From positions 391,948 through 455,947 of the forward strand of contig NZ_AUFT01000007.1 in the NCBI RefSeq assembly GCF_000426645.1: DNA of 64,000 bases, written 5' to 3'. Shown one piece after another: positions 42,704 to 52,153 of this stretch; position 1 is the first letter of the stretch; each line of letters begins with the position of its first letter. The stretch is from Nakamurella lactea DSM 19367. GTDB lineage: Bacteria; Actinomycetota; Actinomycetes; Mycobacteriales; Nakamurellaceae. The translations under genes were made by a program, and so were the position numbers. The notes beneath the pieces were generated by a model, which was not told the DNA's origin, did not search any database, and saw nothing but the letters and a program-made list of their open reading frames with translations.

Positions 42704-45274
42704 TCATCTGAAAGAATGCAAGCGCCCAGAATTGCTGCCGCGCGCGACCTCCAGGACGACTCGACTGACGGGCCTTCGCAATTGATCCGCGAGATTGTCC
42801 GCACGGCTGCCGAAGCGGACGCCCGACTCGTTCCGTACAAACCTGATCCACACAACGGCCGCGGCTGCGACGGTACGGTGACGCGGAGGGGCGGTGGGTC
42901 TACGGCGCGCAGCCTCATCTTGAAGCTCGAGCCAGATCGCGTAGACACGCCCGTTTGGCATCGTAATCTCGGCCAGGCCGTCACCCAGTTGCATCGGGTT
43001 GGAGTTGACGCCGATACCTAGTTGCTCGAGCACTGTCGCAACGAACACAGAGACGACGGGCGCCCACTGATCGCGCTTCCTCGCCGCGTCACTCCAGAAA
43101 GCATCGTCGGCCAACCCGGCACTAAGCGCGTCCGCGAGACACTCCAGGGTTGCTTGAATGGCTACCCCTGGATCAGAGGTGTTCGCCATGCGGTCCTTCA
43201 GCCTGCCTGAGTGTTTCAGAGCAAAGCGGCGGCCGATCTCCAGCCAGGCGACGCGAAGCGCTGGATCGCGGCCGATGTCGTATGGCCTGGATGCTGCGGG
43301 CGAGGTCTCGAGAAATTCTGATACCAATGCGGGCCGCGCACGTGCCAGCTCGCGACCTGCTTCGTGTAGCCGAGAAGTTGACACTCTCTCCCTGATAGCA
43401 CTCCCAATCAGGTCGTTGAGGAACTGGCGATCATCACCAGTCAACTTGGCGGCCGCCCAGTTGTAAAACGACGCGCTGTCGAGCGCATATGACTCTTGCA
43501 GAAACCTGCTGGGCACGAGCAAGATGGGCACCTTGTGGAACGGATTGTGGGGGAGTCGATGTGGTTCAGACCGCCAACCCGCTTTCCCGAATGTTGCGTT
43601 CGGTACCTCGCTCAGTTGAGTGCGAACGTGGTGTTTGGTAGCGATCCGCTTGGTGTATTCGATGAACCTTTGTTTGAGGATGTTCAGCACCAGATCCGAC
43701 AATCTGTCCGGTCCGACTCCGTCGGCCAGGATGGTCAGCGACTCGAGGTAGAAGCGCTTGTCCTCAACAAGTCCGGCCGCGTCATGAATTGCCATTGCGA
43801 TGCTCGATGCCGTGATGGTACCGATGCCACTGCCTGCCGTACCAGCACCCGTGAGTCCTAGGGCGAACTCGCGGGGCTCAGGGAATTGGAGCATCCGTGC
43901 CGCCTCGTGGACTAACCACTTGCGTGATGAGGTTGGCGTCAGGACTGCTCGCGTGAAGAATCGCTGAATATCGCCACGTGCGTCAGCCCAGAAGGGATCG
44001 TGGTCTCTGAAGACAAGTTGAGGGCTGACGAAGAGTTGAGTATCTCTCGAGCATATCGGGTCATACCAGTCGTCTGTGTCATCACGTTGGATCGCGAACA
44101 CCTCGCTAAACCTGGCGCTGATGCCCTTCGCTCGGTTCTTCCGGTAGATCGGAGTAAGAGGGATCTCCGGAACCGCGTCGACAAACAAGCGGGGCATCGA
44201 TCGACTCGCGAAAGGTGGAGTAGGTGAAGGAATCGTAACCGTGGGCTCGGCCGCCGGCGGCGCTGGCTCACGCCCGCTATCGAGTCTGCTCGTAGAGTGG
44301 GGCGTTGCTTTCGCGCCAGCTTTATCTGGGTGGATCTCACCAGTGTCGGTGGCCCGTCTGTCACTCGGAGATGGCGAGTCGCCGCTCGGCTCACTGCGGG
44401 AGTGTTCGAGCCGAACGACCGCTGAGCGCGCTTGGACTAGCTTGATCGTTAGGCGGTCAAGTGCGCGTCGCTCGAACTCACCGAGAGCACCCGGAAAGAT
44501 CGCGCGAACTATGTCGTGCGTGCAGATGCCTAGAGTCGTCAGCAGGCTAACTGCGTGCTCATTGGGCAGCGGATCGGTGGTTGAGGTTCGGTAGTCGGCG
44601 ATAAATTCGTCGAGCGGAGTCGGTGGGTGATCTCGCGCCGCAAATGCGATCAGGGCAGCGTGACCGGCCCTGACATGTTCAAGGTCGGGTTCATTGGTGC
44701 GCCGAGGCGCCGAGATGGTCGTCGATTGTGGAGGACGGCGTCGTGGGGGGTGTGGCTTCGGGCGATACCTTTGCCGGGCCGCCAAGTCTGCCAAGTGTTC
44801 CTGGGCGGCACGCAGTCGTTTGGAGTCGAGCTGCGCTACAGACCCACGCACGAGGGCGCGAATTGATCTGAGGGTGTATTCGACCTCAATCTGTGGAAGT
44901 GGTGCAGCGGTGGAGGAACGGTACGCATCCATGAATTCGCGTAAGGTTCGGGGCCGTCGCGTTGCCTGGACAGCGTTCAAGAGCAGGCGATGTGCTGGAA
45001 GCATCGCCTTCGTTACCGCCTGCGCACCCGGCGATCCGTGCTGCGGAGCGCGGGAGCTTCGTTGTTGCGCGGGTGCCGGCGACGCGGTTGGCTTCTTCGA
45101 ACCCCTGCGGTCCGGCGGCTTGCTACGTCTGCGGCCGGTGCTGGGACTAGAATCGGGCATCGGAGTGGTGGGGCCCTCTCGCGGCGGCGAAGACGGCTCG
45201 GCCGGCGTCATATCCTTGGCCGTCATCAGCGACGCACGGATCGCCCTCAGCCTCTGTGTGGCTTCCTGATCCAC
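42704..45274 (-). CDS. Large unknown island protein with disordered N-terminus
   Basis: An 856-residue protein read from a GTG with AAGGGGAACC upstream. Residues 1-80 are Ser/Pro/Arg-rich and disordered. Two similar helical segments follow, around residues 90-160 and 205-275 (each has a 'F(M/I)(D/A)AYRSST..PLP' type block), which looks like an internal duplication. A second low-complexity linker leads to a globular region at about 365-780, with 'LTGAGTAGSGIGTITA' and 'ILADGVGPDRLSDLVLNILKQRFIEYT'. No membrane segment or known catalytic motif was recognised. Its place in a defence island suggests an anti-phage or regulatory role, but that is inference from position. Confidence 0.75.
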   Translation of the reverse strand: MDQEATQRLRAIRASLMTAKDMTPAEPSSPPREGPTTPMPDSSPSTGRRRSKPPDRRGSKKPTASPAPAQQRSSRAPQHGSPGAQAVTKAMLPAHRLLLNAVQATRRPRTLREFMDAYRSSTAAPLPQIEVEYTLRSIRALVRGSVAQLDSKRLRAAQEHLADLAARQRYRPKPHPPRRRPPQSTTISAPRRTNEPDLEHVRAGHAALIAFAARDHPPTPLDEFIADYRTSTTDPLPNEHAVSLLTTLGICTHDIVRAIFPGALGEFERRALDRLTIKLVQARSAVVRLEHSRSEPSGDSPSPSDRRATDTGEIHPDKAGAKATPHSTSRLDSGREPAPPAAEPTVTIPSPTPPFASRSMPRLFVDAVPEIPLTPIYRKNRAKGISARFSEVFAIQRDDTDDWYDPICSRDTQLFVSPQLVFRDHDPFWADARGDIQRFFTRAVLTPTSSRKWLVHEAARMLQFPEPREFALGLTGAGTAGSGIGTITASSIAMAIHDAAGLVEDKRFYLESLTILADGVGPDRLSDLVLNILKQRFIEYTKRIATKHHVRTQLSEVPNATFGKAGWRSEPHRLPHNPFHKVPILLVPSRFLQESYALDSASFYNWAAAKLTGDDRQFLNDLIGSAIRERVSTSRLHEAGRELARARPALVSEFLETSPAASRPYDIGRDPALRVAWLEIGRRFALKHSGRLKDRMANTSDPGVAIQATLECLADALSAGLADDAFWSDAARKRDQWAPVVSVFVATVLEQLGIGVNSNPMQLGDGLAEITMPNGRVYAIWLELQDEAARRRPTAPPRHRTVAAAAVVWIRFVRNESGVRFGSRADNLADQLRRPVSRVVLEVARGSNSGRLHSFR

Positions 45275-45304
45275 GGTTCCCCTTACCCCAGCGATCCGAG
45301 CCGA

Positions 45305-45802
45305 CTACCAGACATCAGCCGTTCGTCCGAGGACAGCCACGACCTGATCGTCGCGCACGACCTGGTACCCGAACTCGCCCAGGACCTTGACGAGGTTCTG
45401 TTCGGACGAGGGTGGGATCTCGAGGTACGGGCCGTTGATCACAGTCTCCTGCTTGGTCGCACCGGTCGCCGCGATGACAGCCTCGATCACGTCACGGTTC
45501 GAGAACTCGAGGGTCGTCTGGGTTGGCATGGGCGGCCAGTCGCCGTCCTCGATGGCGCCGCAGTCGGCGGTTGACCAGGGTTCGTCATCGGGATCGTCCC
45601 CATGATCGGCCAGGTCGATCGGCAGCGACAGGAATTTCAGCTTCGGCTCGAGTGCTCGCAGGTCGCCAACGGTTCGAGCGTTGATCACGGCCGTCACGTC
45701 GTCGGCGGCCCCGCGTGCCCATTGCTCATCGAGAAAGCACAGCGAGTCGTGCAGGGACGAGTGGCCGTACAGGACGGTCGGCTCGGGATGGTCTTGACCC
45801 AT
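45305..45802 (-). CDS. Hypothetical protein
   Basis: A 165-residue acidic protein of unknown function, starting at an ATG with GGGGAGGAACCACC upstream. It has no membrane segment or recognised motif. The N-terminal half holds 'LCFLDEQWARGAADDVTAVI' and the C-terminal half 'IPPSSEQNLVKVLGEFGYQVVRDDQVV', suggesting an alpha/beta fold. It lies 30 bases upstream of the large unknown gene on the same strand, so the two may be cotranscribed. Confidence 0.65.
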   Translation of the reverse strand: MGQDHPEPTVLYGHSSLHDSLCFLDEQWARGAADDVTAVINARTVGDLRALEPKLKFLSLPIDLADHGDDPDDEPWSTADCGAIEDGDWPPMPTQTTLEFSNRDVIEAVIAATGATKQETVINGPYLEIPPSSEQNLVKVLGEFGYQVVRDDQVVAVLGRTADVW

Positions 45803-45947
45803 GGTGGTTCCTCCCCTAGACGGCTGTTGCGGCGAGCATAGGTTCTGGTGCTGACAACGTCAGCCCCTGAACTCAGCCATTCGCGGCTGAGCAGGCAGAG
45901 TCAGCTCCCATAGGATCGCGGTGTGACTCAGCCCCGGCCGGCTTCAG

Positions 45948-46199
45948 GCGAGACTCGCAGCCCAGGCAGCAGCTGAGTGGCTGGATGCTCATTCGCGAGG
46001 CGGTGCCACGCCCATCGGCGGCACCGACCTACGCAACGATTTCCTCTTCGAAGGACAGCGCATCCCTCTCGTCGACCAGCAGGGCATCTGGAATTCGGCT
46101 TGGAAGTCGGCTGCGTTGACGATTCGAACAAGCTTCAAGGCAGCGGCCAAGGCGACCGCCGTACCAGGACGCACCCCAGAGCCGATCGTCTGCGGCGGT
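45948..46199 (+). pseudogene. Remnant of an HNH restriction endonuclease N-terminus
   Basis: In frame from 45948 the translation runs AAEWLDAHSRGGATPIGG, then 'DFLFEGQRIPLVDQQGIW' and 'SAALTIRTSFKAA'. This is the N-terminal pattern of actinobacterial HNH restriction endonucleases (F-x-G-x-R-I-P-L, QQGIW-P, aLSI-T-T-F). There is no start codon in this frame: the nearest GTG (45923) is in another frame, so an indel is implied. The HNH nuclease domain is missing. It lies inside the 711-base gap 45803-46513, in which I see nothing else. Confidence 0.5.
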
Positions 46200-46513
46200 A
46201 GAAATGGCCGGGGACGAACTGGATCTGGCGCGAATGCCACCAACCAACGCCGCCGGATACGGCGGGCCCGCACCCGCCGCGCCCAGCAGGCGCCATTCAG
46301 GGCACAGCCCGCCCCGAAATCGGAAGACCCGTATCCGCCACACGCTGTCCCCATCGGATGACGCCCGCTTGGGCAGATACGGCCAGAACGGGCGTATGCG
46401 CAACACGCGAGATCGCAGCACGCTGCGCCGCCCAATTGCGATAGTGTCCGAAGACACACCGAGCGGGCCAGCCCGTGTTGCTATGCGGTTGCCATGTGAC
46501 GGAGGGCCGAGAC

Positions 46514-49237
46514 ATGACAGAGGTTGATGCGGACGACGAGGCTGTGCGCGAACTGGCGGACGATATCGCCCGTCTCGTCCGAGGCGGTGACACGATCGCG
46601 GGGGCCATTCGCCGACTGGCAAAATTTGGTGTCCCGGAGCCAGTCCAGCGTGCGGCCCGAATTCACTACGAGCGCCAGGTCGGGCTCATCCGCGAGCTTC
46701 GAGACCCGTTCTCGCTTGTGTCGAACGAGCTGGCGAAGGGCTATTGGTACGATGGACCGAAGGCCAACGACACCTTCTGGCCGGCGGTCAAGGTACGACT
46801 GTCGTTGGACAACGATTCGCTGAACGAGGTCGATCGATCTTCGACGAAGGTTGTCGGGCTGCTGCGGCCTCCGGGGGCCGATGTGATTGCCACCCGCGGC
46901 CTTGTGCTCGGTTACGTGCAGAGCGGAAAGACGACAAGCTTTACCTCGGTGATCGCCAAGGCGGCCGACGTCGGCTATCGACTATTCATCGTCCTTTCCG
47001 GCATTACTGACAACCTCCGCACACAGACCCAGGAACGCCTACAAGAGACTCTCGTCGGTGACCAGCATGCGCGGTGGCACTTGTTGACGGACTTGGAGGC
47101 CGACTTCCACCAGCGGGGTAATGCCGCCAATCTGCTCAGCCTGACCGACCAGCGGCTGTTGGCAGTAGTGAAGAAGAACCCATACCGCCTGAAGCGCCTA
47201 CTCAACTGGCTCGATTCAGCCGGCAAGGACGCCGTCCGAGGGTGTCCGATCATGCTGGTTGACGATGAGGCCGACCAAGCGAGCATTGACGTGGGATCCG
47301 CTGCCCGCCGGTCGCGAATCAATGGACTTATCAAGCAAATCCTAGATCAGCCTCGCGCCGCATATGTCGCATATACGGCAACTCCATTCGCAAACCTTCT
47401 TATCGACGTCGAGGACGAGAAGGACTTGTATCCGCGAGACTTCATCGTCGATCTGAAGCCAGGCGGCACGTACTTTGGACCGGAGCGGATCTTCGGGCGC
47501 GAGCCACTAGATTCCGACGAGGAGGGTGACCCAGGCCTAGACGGCCTAGATATTGTGCGGGCGATCGAGCCCACGGATGTGGGCGAGGTCCAACCGCCTA
47601 ATGGCAAGGGAGCAGTCGACGTATGGGAGCCGTCGGCACCAGAAAGCTTGGCCGAATCGGTTCGTTGGTTCGTGCTCGCCACCGCGGCGCGGGTTGTTCG
47701 GGACGTGGGTACATGGCACTCATCGATGCTCATCCACACTTCGATGTTGGCTAGGGCGCAGGAAAAGCTCGCCGATGTGGTGCGTGGGGTACTCACGGAA
47801 CTCCGCAAGAGTGTCGAACGGCAGGATACGGTCCTACTGGCCGAACTGCGGAAACAGTGGGACGCGGAAGCCGAAGCGATCCCGCCTGATAGCCTAGGCG
47901 AGGTTCCAGTCGCCTGGGACGCGGTGGTCGGGAATTTGCCCCTAGTGCTTGCGACGGCGCGCGTCATCGTTGATAACTATCGATCCGACGAGCGACTACT
48001 GTACTCGAAAGCCGAGCCCACCTACGTAATCGCAGTGGGTGGCAACACCTTGAGCCGGGGCCTGACCCTTGAGGGCCTAGTGTGTAGCTACTTCGTTCGT
48101 GCAGCGTCGGCGTACGACACGCTGTTGCAGATGGGTCGTTGGTTCGGGTATCGCCACGGGTACGGAGACCTGATGCGAATCTGGATGACGTCCGACCTCG
48201 CCAGATGGTTCTTTGACCTCTCGACGGTAGAGGAGGAGGTACGTCGTGACATCCGCAAGTACGACATAAGCGGCGAGGCGATGACGCCCCTGCAAGCGGC
48301 AATTCGCATCCGAACTCATCCCGCGATGCGAATCACGTCCGCAGCTAAGATGCGCCATGCAGTTACCGCAGAGATCAGCTATGGGGCCACCAGGCAGCAG
48401 ACGATTCTATTCAACCACACGGACGCAACTTGGCTCACCGACAACCTTGAAGCCGGTCGGCGACTGCTTGTAGGGGCAGCCGCCAGTGCAGCCGTCGAAG
48501 CCACGACCAATCGAGACGGCCGTCCGCTCTATCGGGGCGTCTCAACACATCTCGTGCTTGAGTTTCTGCGGTCGTATCACTTCCACCCTGCAGCGTTGAG
48601 CGTCACAAGCGACCTATTGGCCGGTTACGTCGAGCGAGAATTCGCAGCCGGATTCCTAAATAGGTGGAACATTGTCGTCATGGAGCATTCGGACGACTCC
48701 AACGGGACGGTCCCCCTCGGAATGGGCAGGGAAGCGCGCCTGATTGAACGCGCCCGGTTGGACATGCCTGGGATAGCGCACGCGAACATCAAGGCGCTCG
48801 TCAGCACGATCGATCGCGCGGCCGACATTGATCTTCCACGAATTGAGATCGAGAAGGATGTTGAGGTCGTTAGTGACGCCAACTTGCTTAAGCTGCGGGA
48901 GCACGTCATCGGCGACGTCGGTCTCTTATGCCTTTACCCAATTAGCAAAGACTCCCGGCCTAGGAAGACAAAGTCGAAGCCGGGTAGTCGGCAGCGACTT
49001 CCGATGAAGGCGGTTGAACATTTGCTTGGCGTGGCCGCGTTTCTCCCGGATTCGCGCGGCAACAGCTCGGTCACGTATATGTCAGCGGACCTGTCTAGCC
49101 AGATTCAAGAGGATTTCGAGGGCGAGCTCCAAGAGTTGGACCATGCGGATGAGCAGGCCGGAGCGGACGAGGACCGCGAGGCGGAAGAGGCGCAGGCGAT
49201 ACCCCCAACGGTAGGTGGGGGCTTGGATGACTTCTGA
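46514..49237 (+). CDS. Z1-domain SF2-like ATPase/helicase of a MORC-linked defence operon
   Basis: A 907-residue protein from the ATG at 46514 (GGAGGG upstream). Motifs: Walker A GYVQSGKTT (residues 133-141), Walker B VDDEADQASID (D250-E252), YTATPFA (residues 287-293) and the Z1 block 'GGNTLSRGLTLEGL' followed by 'LLQMGRWFGYRHGYGDLMRI' (about 520-570). This is the helicase-like Z1 architecture found beside GHKL ATPases and nucleases in predicted restriction systems, including mzaABCDE. It would translocate on or remodel DNA and recruit the nuclease subunit. It is the first gene of a five-gene operon and overlaps the next gene by 11 bases. Confidence 0.9.
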   Translation: MTEVDADDEAVRELADDIARLVRGGDTIAGAIRRLAKFGVPEPVQRAARIHYERQVGLIRELRDPFSLVSNELAKGYWYDGPKANDTFWPAVKVRLSLDNDSLNEVDRSSTKVVGLLRPPGADVIATRGLVLGYVQSGKTTSFTSVIAKAADVGYRLFIVLSGITDNLRTQTQERLQETLVGDQHARWHLLTDLEADFHQRGNAANLLSLTDQRLLAVVKKNPYRLKRLLNWLDSAGKDAVRGCPIMLVDDEADQASIDVGSAARRSRINGLIKQILDQPRAAYVAYTATPFANLLIDVEDEKDLYPRDFIVDLKPGGTYFGPERIFGREPLDSDEEGDPGLDGLDIVRAIEPTDVGEVQPPNGKGAVDVWEPSAPESLAESVRWFVLATAARVVRDVGTWHSSMLIHTSMLARAQEKLADVVRGVLTELRKSVERQDTVLLAELRKQWDAEAEAIPPDSLGEVPVAWDAVVGNLPLVLATARVIVDNYRSDERLLYSKAEPTYVIAVGGNTLSRGLTLEGLVCSYFVRAASAYDTLLQMGRWFGYRHGYGDLMRIWMTSDLARWFFDLSTVEEEVRRDIRKYDISGEAMTPLQAAIRIRTHPAMRITSAAKMRHAVTAEISYGATRQQTILFNHTDATWLTDNLEAGRRLLVGAAASAAVEATTNRDGRPLYRGVSTHLVLEFLRSYHFHPAALSVTSDLLAGYVEREFAAGFLNRWNIVVMEHSDDSNGTVPLGMGREARLIERARLDMPGIAHANIKALVSTIDRAADIDLPRIEIEKDVEVVSDANLLKLREHVIGDVGLLCLYPISKDSRPRKTKSKPGSRQRLPMKAVEHLLGVAAFLPDSRGNSSVTYMSADLSSQIQEDFEGELQELDHADEQAGADEDREAEEAQAIPPTVGGGLDDF

Positions 49238-50237
49238 CTCTGCAGGTGCCTTCGTATTGCTGGGAGGCTCTACTGCGCGCCGCGACAATCTTCGCATCCG
49301 TGATTCGGGCTTGGTGTTGGCTGGTGGACCAGTTGCGCACGCTATCGACTTCGACGGCCGACAGCTATTGCTCATTCCACTGACGGACGAGCAGCCCGGC
49401 GTTGATGACGAACTGAGCCGCGGGGTCTCATTGCACACAAGACAGCTGATCGATGCAGGTCAGCGGCGGCGATACCTCTCAGTACGTTGCGAGATCCCAG
49501 CACTCGCAGGTACGTTCGCATCTCTTTGCGATGATCTGCTTGCTGCTCTCGCTACGGATTCGGACGACCCTGCAGGAGCGAGTTTGGGGATTATTGGCAA
49601 ATGGCGGGACCTGCTGGGGCAATCCCGGACGCAGTTGCTCTCCGAGGGACAGCTGCTCGGAATTCTGTGTGAATTGCAGTTCCTAGAACAGCTAGTCCAA
49701 CTTGCTGCCCCAGAAGCTGCCCTCGCGGTCTGGACGGGTCCGGGCAGTGAAAGGCAGGATTTCATGTCGTCGTCAGTTTCGGTAGAGATTAAGGGATGTG
49801 GCCTCCGCGACCGTATTGCTGTCGAGATTCACGGCCTCAGGCAACTGGAAGAACCGACGGACGGGCGCCTTTTCCTCTGGGTCCAGCATGTCGAGCGTGT
49901 GAATGACGACGGAGATTCAGTCCCGGATGTGATCGGAAGGCTGGATTCTGCCGGTGTGAGCCGACACGCAGTACTGAGCCTGCTTGCAGGAGTCGGTTAC
50001 GAGTCTGCTGATGAGGACGCCTACCGATCCGTCCGTTTCGAGCTCTTGGACCGACGTGCATACGAGATCACCCCATCATTTCCCCGCCTAGTACCGGCCA
50101 ACCTGACAAATCCGGGTAACGCCGACCGCCTGCTTTCGGTGCGCTACACACTCGACCTCACTGACCGAAACGCTGAACCGAGACCCATGGAGTATCCGAT
50201 CGACGTAGTGAATACCCTTGCGGAGGCGATCCGATGA
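49227..50237 (+). CDS. PD-(D/E)XK motif protein, nuclease subunit of the Z1 operon
   Basis: A 336-residue protein of the family called 'PD-(D/E)XK motif protein'. A helical region with Glu149 (GILCELQFLEQL) precedes the nuclease core. Asp178 (RQDFM), Glu187 and Lys189 (SVEIKGCG) form the D-x(n)-E-x-K signature, followed by 'IAVEIHGLRQLEEP' with the downstream Gln usual for this group. The ATG at 49227 is preferred to a GTG at 49215 because GGTGGGGG lies before it. It overlaps its Z1 partner upstream and the GHKL gene downstream (ATGA), so a stoichiometric complex is likely. It is the probable DNA-cutting subunit. Confidence 0.87.
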   Translation: MTSDSAGAFVLLGGSTARRDNLRIRDSGLVLAGGPVAHAIDFDGRQLLLIPLTDEQPGVDDELSRGVSLHTRQLIDAGQRRRYLSVRCEIPALAGTFASLCDDLLAALATDSDDPAGASLGIIGKWRDLLGQSRTQLLSEGQLLGILCELQFLEQLVQLAAPEAALAVWTGPGSERQDFMSSSVSVEIKGCGLRDRIAVEIHGLRQLEEPTDGRLFLWVQHVERVNDDGDSVPDVIGRLDSAGVSRHAVLSLLAGVGYESADEDAYRSVRFELLDRRAYEITPSFPRLVPANLTNPGNADRLLSVRYTLDLTDRNAEPRPMEYPIDVVNTLAEAIR

Positions 50238-52153
50238 GCCTGCATCTCCACTCCGAACAATACAGGCCCGAAGGGAACATCGATGCCCGGGCGGCCCGTC
50301 GCGCGATCGGGCGTCCTCACCTCGACTTCTGGGAGGTGTTTTTCCGCGAGACACTGCAGAATAGCTGGGATGCAAGGCTTCCAACCGCGCGCGCGGTCAA
50401 TTACGATGTTGCAGGATTCTTCGCCTCAAATAGTCAGGTCCGTGCGCTAAGGAACGAGGTATTTGCCGACGAGCCACCTGATCTCGGAATTTGGGAGATG
50501 TTAGACACAGGTGAGGTGCCGATGCTCGTAGTGACGGACAGTCGAACCAAGGGCCTCCAGGGACCGACTCGTGCCGACCTCGCCACAGATGAGCCTACGG
50601 ATTTCGTTGACTTCGTCCGAAACATCGGACGAGCTCACGATAAGGCAATCGGCGGCGGGACATACGGATTTGGCAAGGGCGTACTGTACGAGGCGAGTGT
50701 CTGCTCAACAATCGTGGTGTTCACGCGCACGACTGCACGCGATGCAGCCGTGTCCCGTCTCATCGGGATAGGTCTGGGCGAAAGCTACGACCAAGCAGGG
50801 AAGCGCTACACCGGCCGCCACTGGTGGGGAGTTCCAGGAGACTCGAGTGCAGCGGAACCTCTGACCGGGCCCGAGGCGGAGGCACTCGCAATGCGGATAG
50901 GGATAAATAGAATTCCGGCCGACAGTTCGGGAACAGCCATCGCTGTCCTTGGTCCAGTCGCAGAGAACGGTGAGACCCTAGACCTGATCGTGAACAACAT
51001 TGCTAGTGCAGCGACGCACTGGGCTTGGCCGCACATGATCGGCAGCGGTGCCGGAGCCACCATCAAGTTCACGTTCGCGGCCAATGGCGAGCCTGTTGAC
51101 CCACCCTCGCCCGCTACGCATCCAGTCTACAGACATTACGCGGGCGCCTATCGTCGGGCGACGGCGATTCTCTCGGGACAGCGAGTGGCCCCGATGTGGC
51201 CCTGGGAGGATCGCGAGATGCGTTCCGAGCGACCCCGCATGGATCTTGGCGTTCTTGTTTACAAACATGTACAGCGTGAACAGTTTCAATCGACGGAGAC
51301 GGATTTCGATCTGCCGATCGATAACATCGCGTTGATGCGCGACCCGCGATTAGTGGTTCGCTATTTAGACGTCCCTCGAAATGCGCAAGGACTCGCCACA
51401 ATCGGCGTATTTGTTGCGGACGCATCCATGAACGAAAGATTCGCGCAATCGGAGCCTGTCGCGCACGACGACTGGGCGCCCGAGAACCTGCGCATGGAGA
51501 AGTACGAACGCAATCCTGTGAAGCAGGCACTGGAGAGGATCCGCAAAGTGTTTCGTACCGCCCCTATTGCCACCGTTTCCGATCAGGCTGATGAACAGAC
51601 GGCAGGCGTTGTGCGGTTGGCGAACACGCTCGGTGACCTCTTGGCTGGAATCGCACCCGCTGTCGATCCCCGACTCTTACCGATGGAGAGGAACCTGTCT
51701 GGGCGCACGGGCGGTGATGGTGCCGGCGATGGTGCAGCCGCGAACCGCGGCACCGGTAGCGGGGTAGCCGACGGGAAGGGTGCGAGGGGTGGACGCCGAC
51801 GCTCCGAGCCGTCCGCAGTAATTGTGAGTACCCCGAGGCTAGCCATGCTGGGCGATAGACTCGCAGCCGTCTTCAGAGTCCGGATCGAGCTGCCGGCGGG
51901 TAAATCCGTTGTTGTGACGGCAGAGCCACGTGTCGTGTTGGAGAGCGGAGGAGCGGAATCTGTCTCCGACCGTCCAGCCGGCGCCTCAGTACCTGTGATC
52001 CTAGGCTGGGCGACCGATGGCGGACCCCCGTATGGCGGTTCCGCCTTTTCACCCGAAACTGCCGGGGAATCGCTCGTAGACCTATGGGTCAGCCAGCCCG
52101 CTGACACAGCAATCACCGTCTTGCTTCATGCCCATGAGAAGCGTGTCGTGTGA
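50234..52153 (+). CDS. GHKL ATPase (MutL/paraMORC-like) subunit of the Z1 operon
   Basis: A 639-residue protein with a divergent but readable GHKL ATPase. The N-box is ETLQNSWDAR (E39, N43, D46), the G1-like box is TDSRTKGL with D102, and the G2-like glycine loop is GGGTYGFGKG (residues 140-149). A transducer-like segment follows. The middle has a Gly-rich linker at about 490-520, and the C-terminal part is beta-rich. MutL/MORC ATPases clamp on DNA when they bind ATP; in Z1 operons they are thought to license the nuclease. It is coupled at both ends (ATGA with the nuclease gene, GTGA with the next). Confidence 0.85.
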   Translation: MSLHLHSEQYRPEGNIDARAARRAIGRPHLDFWEVFFRETLQNSWDARLPTARAVNYDVAGFFASNSQVRALRNEVFADEPPDLGIWEMLDTGEVPMLVVTDSRTKGLQGPTRADLATDEPTDFVDFVRNIGRAHDKAIGGGTYGFGKGVLYEASVCSTIVVFTRTTARDAAVSRLIGIGLGESYDQAGKRYTGRHWWGVPGDSSAAEPLTGPEAEALAMRIGINRIPADSSGTAIAVLGPVAENGETLDLIVNNIASAATHWAWPHMIGSGAGATIKFTFAANGEPVDPPSPATHPVYRHYAGAYRRATAILSGQRVAPMWPWEDREMRSERPRMDLGVLVYKHVQREQFQSTETDFDLPIDNIALMRDPRLVVRYLDVPRNAQGLATIGVFVADASMNERFAQSEPVAHDDWAPENLRMEKYERNPVKQALERIRKVFRTAPIATVSDQADEQTAGVVRLANTLGDLLAGIAPAVDPRLLPMERNLSGRTGGDGAGDGAAANRGTGSGVADGKGARGGRRRSEPSAVIVSTPRLAMLGDRLAAVFRVRIELPAGKSVVVTAEPRVVLESGGAESVSDRPAGASVPVILGWATDGGPPYGGSAFSPETAGESLVDLWVSQPADTAITVLLHAHEKRVV

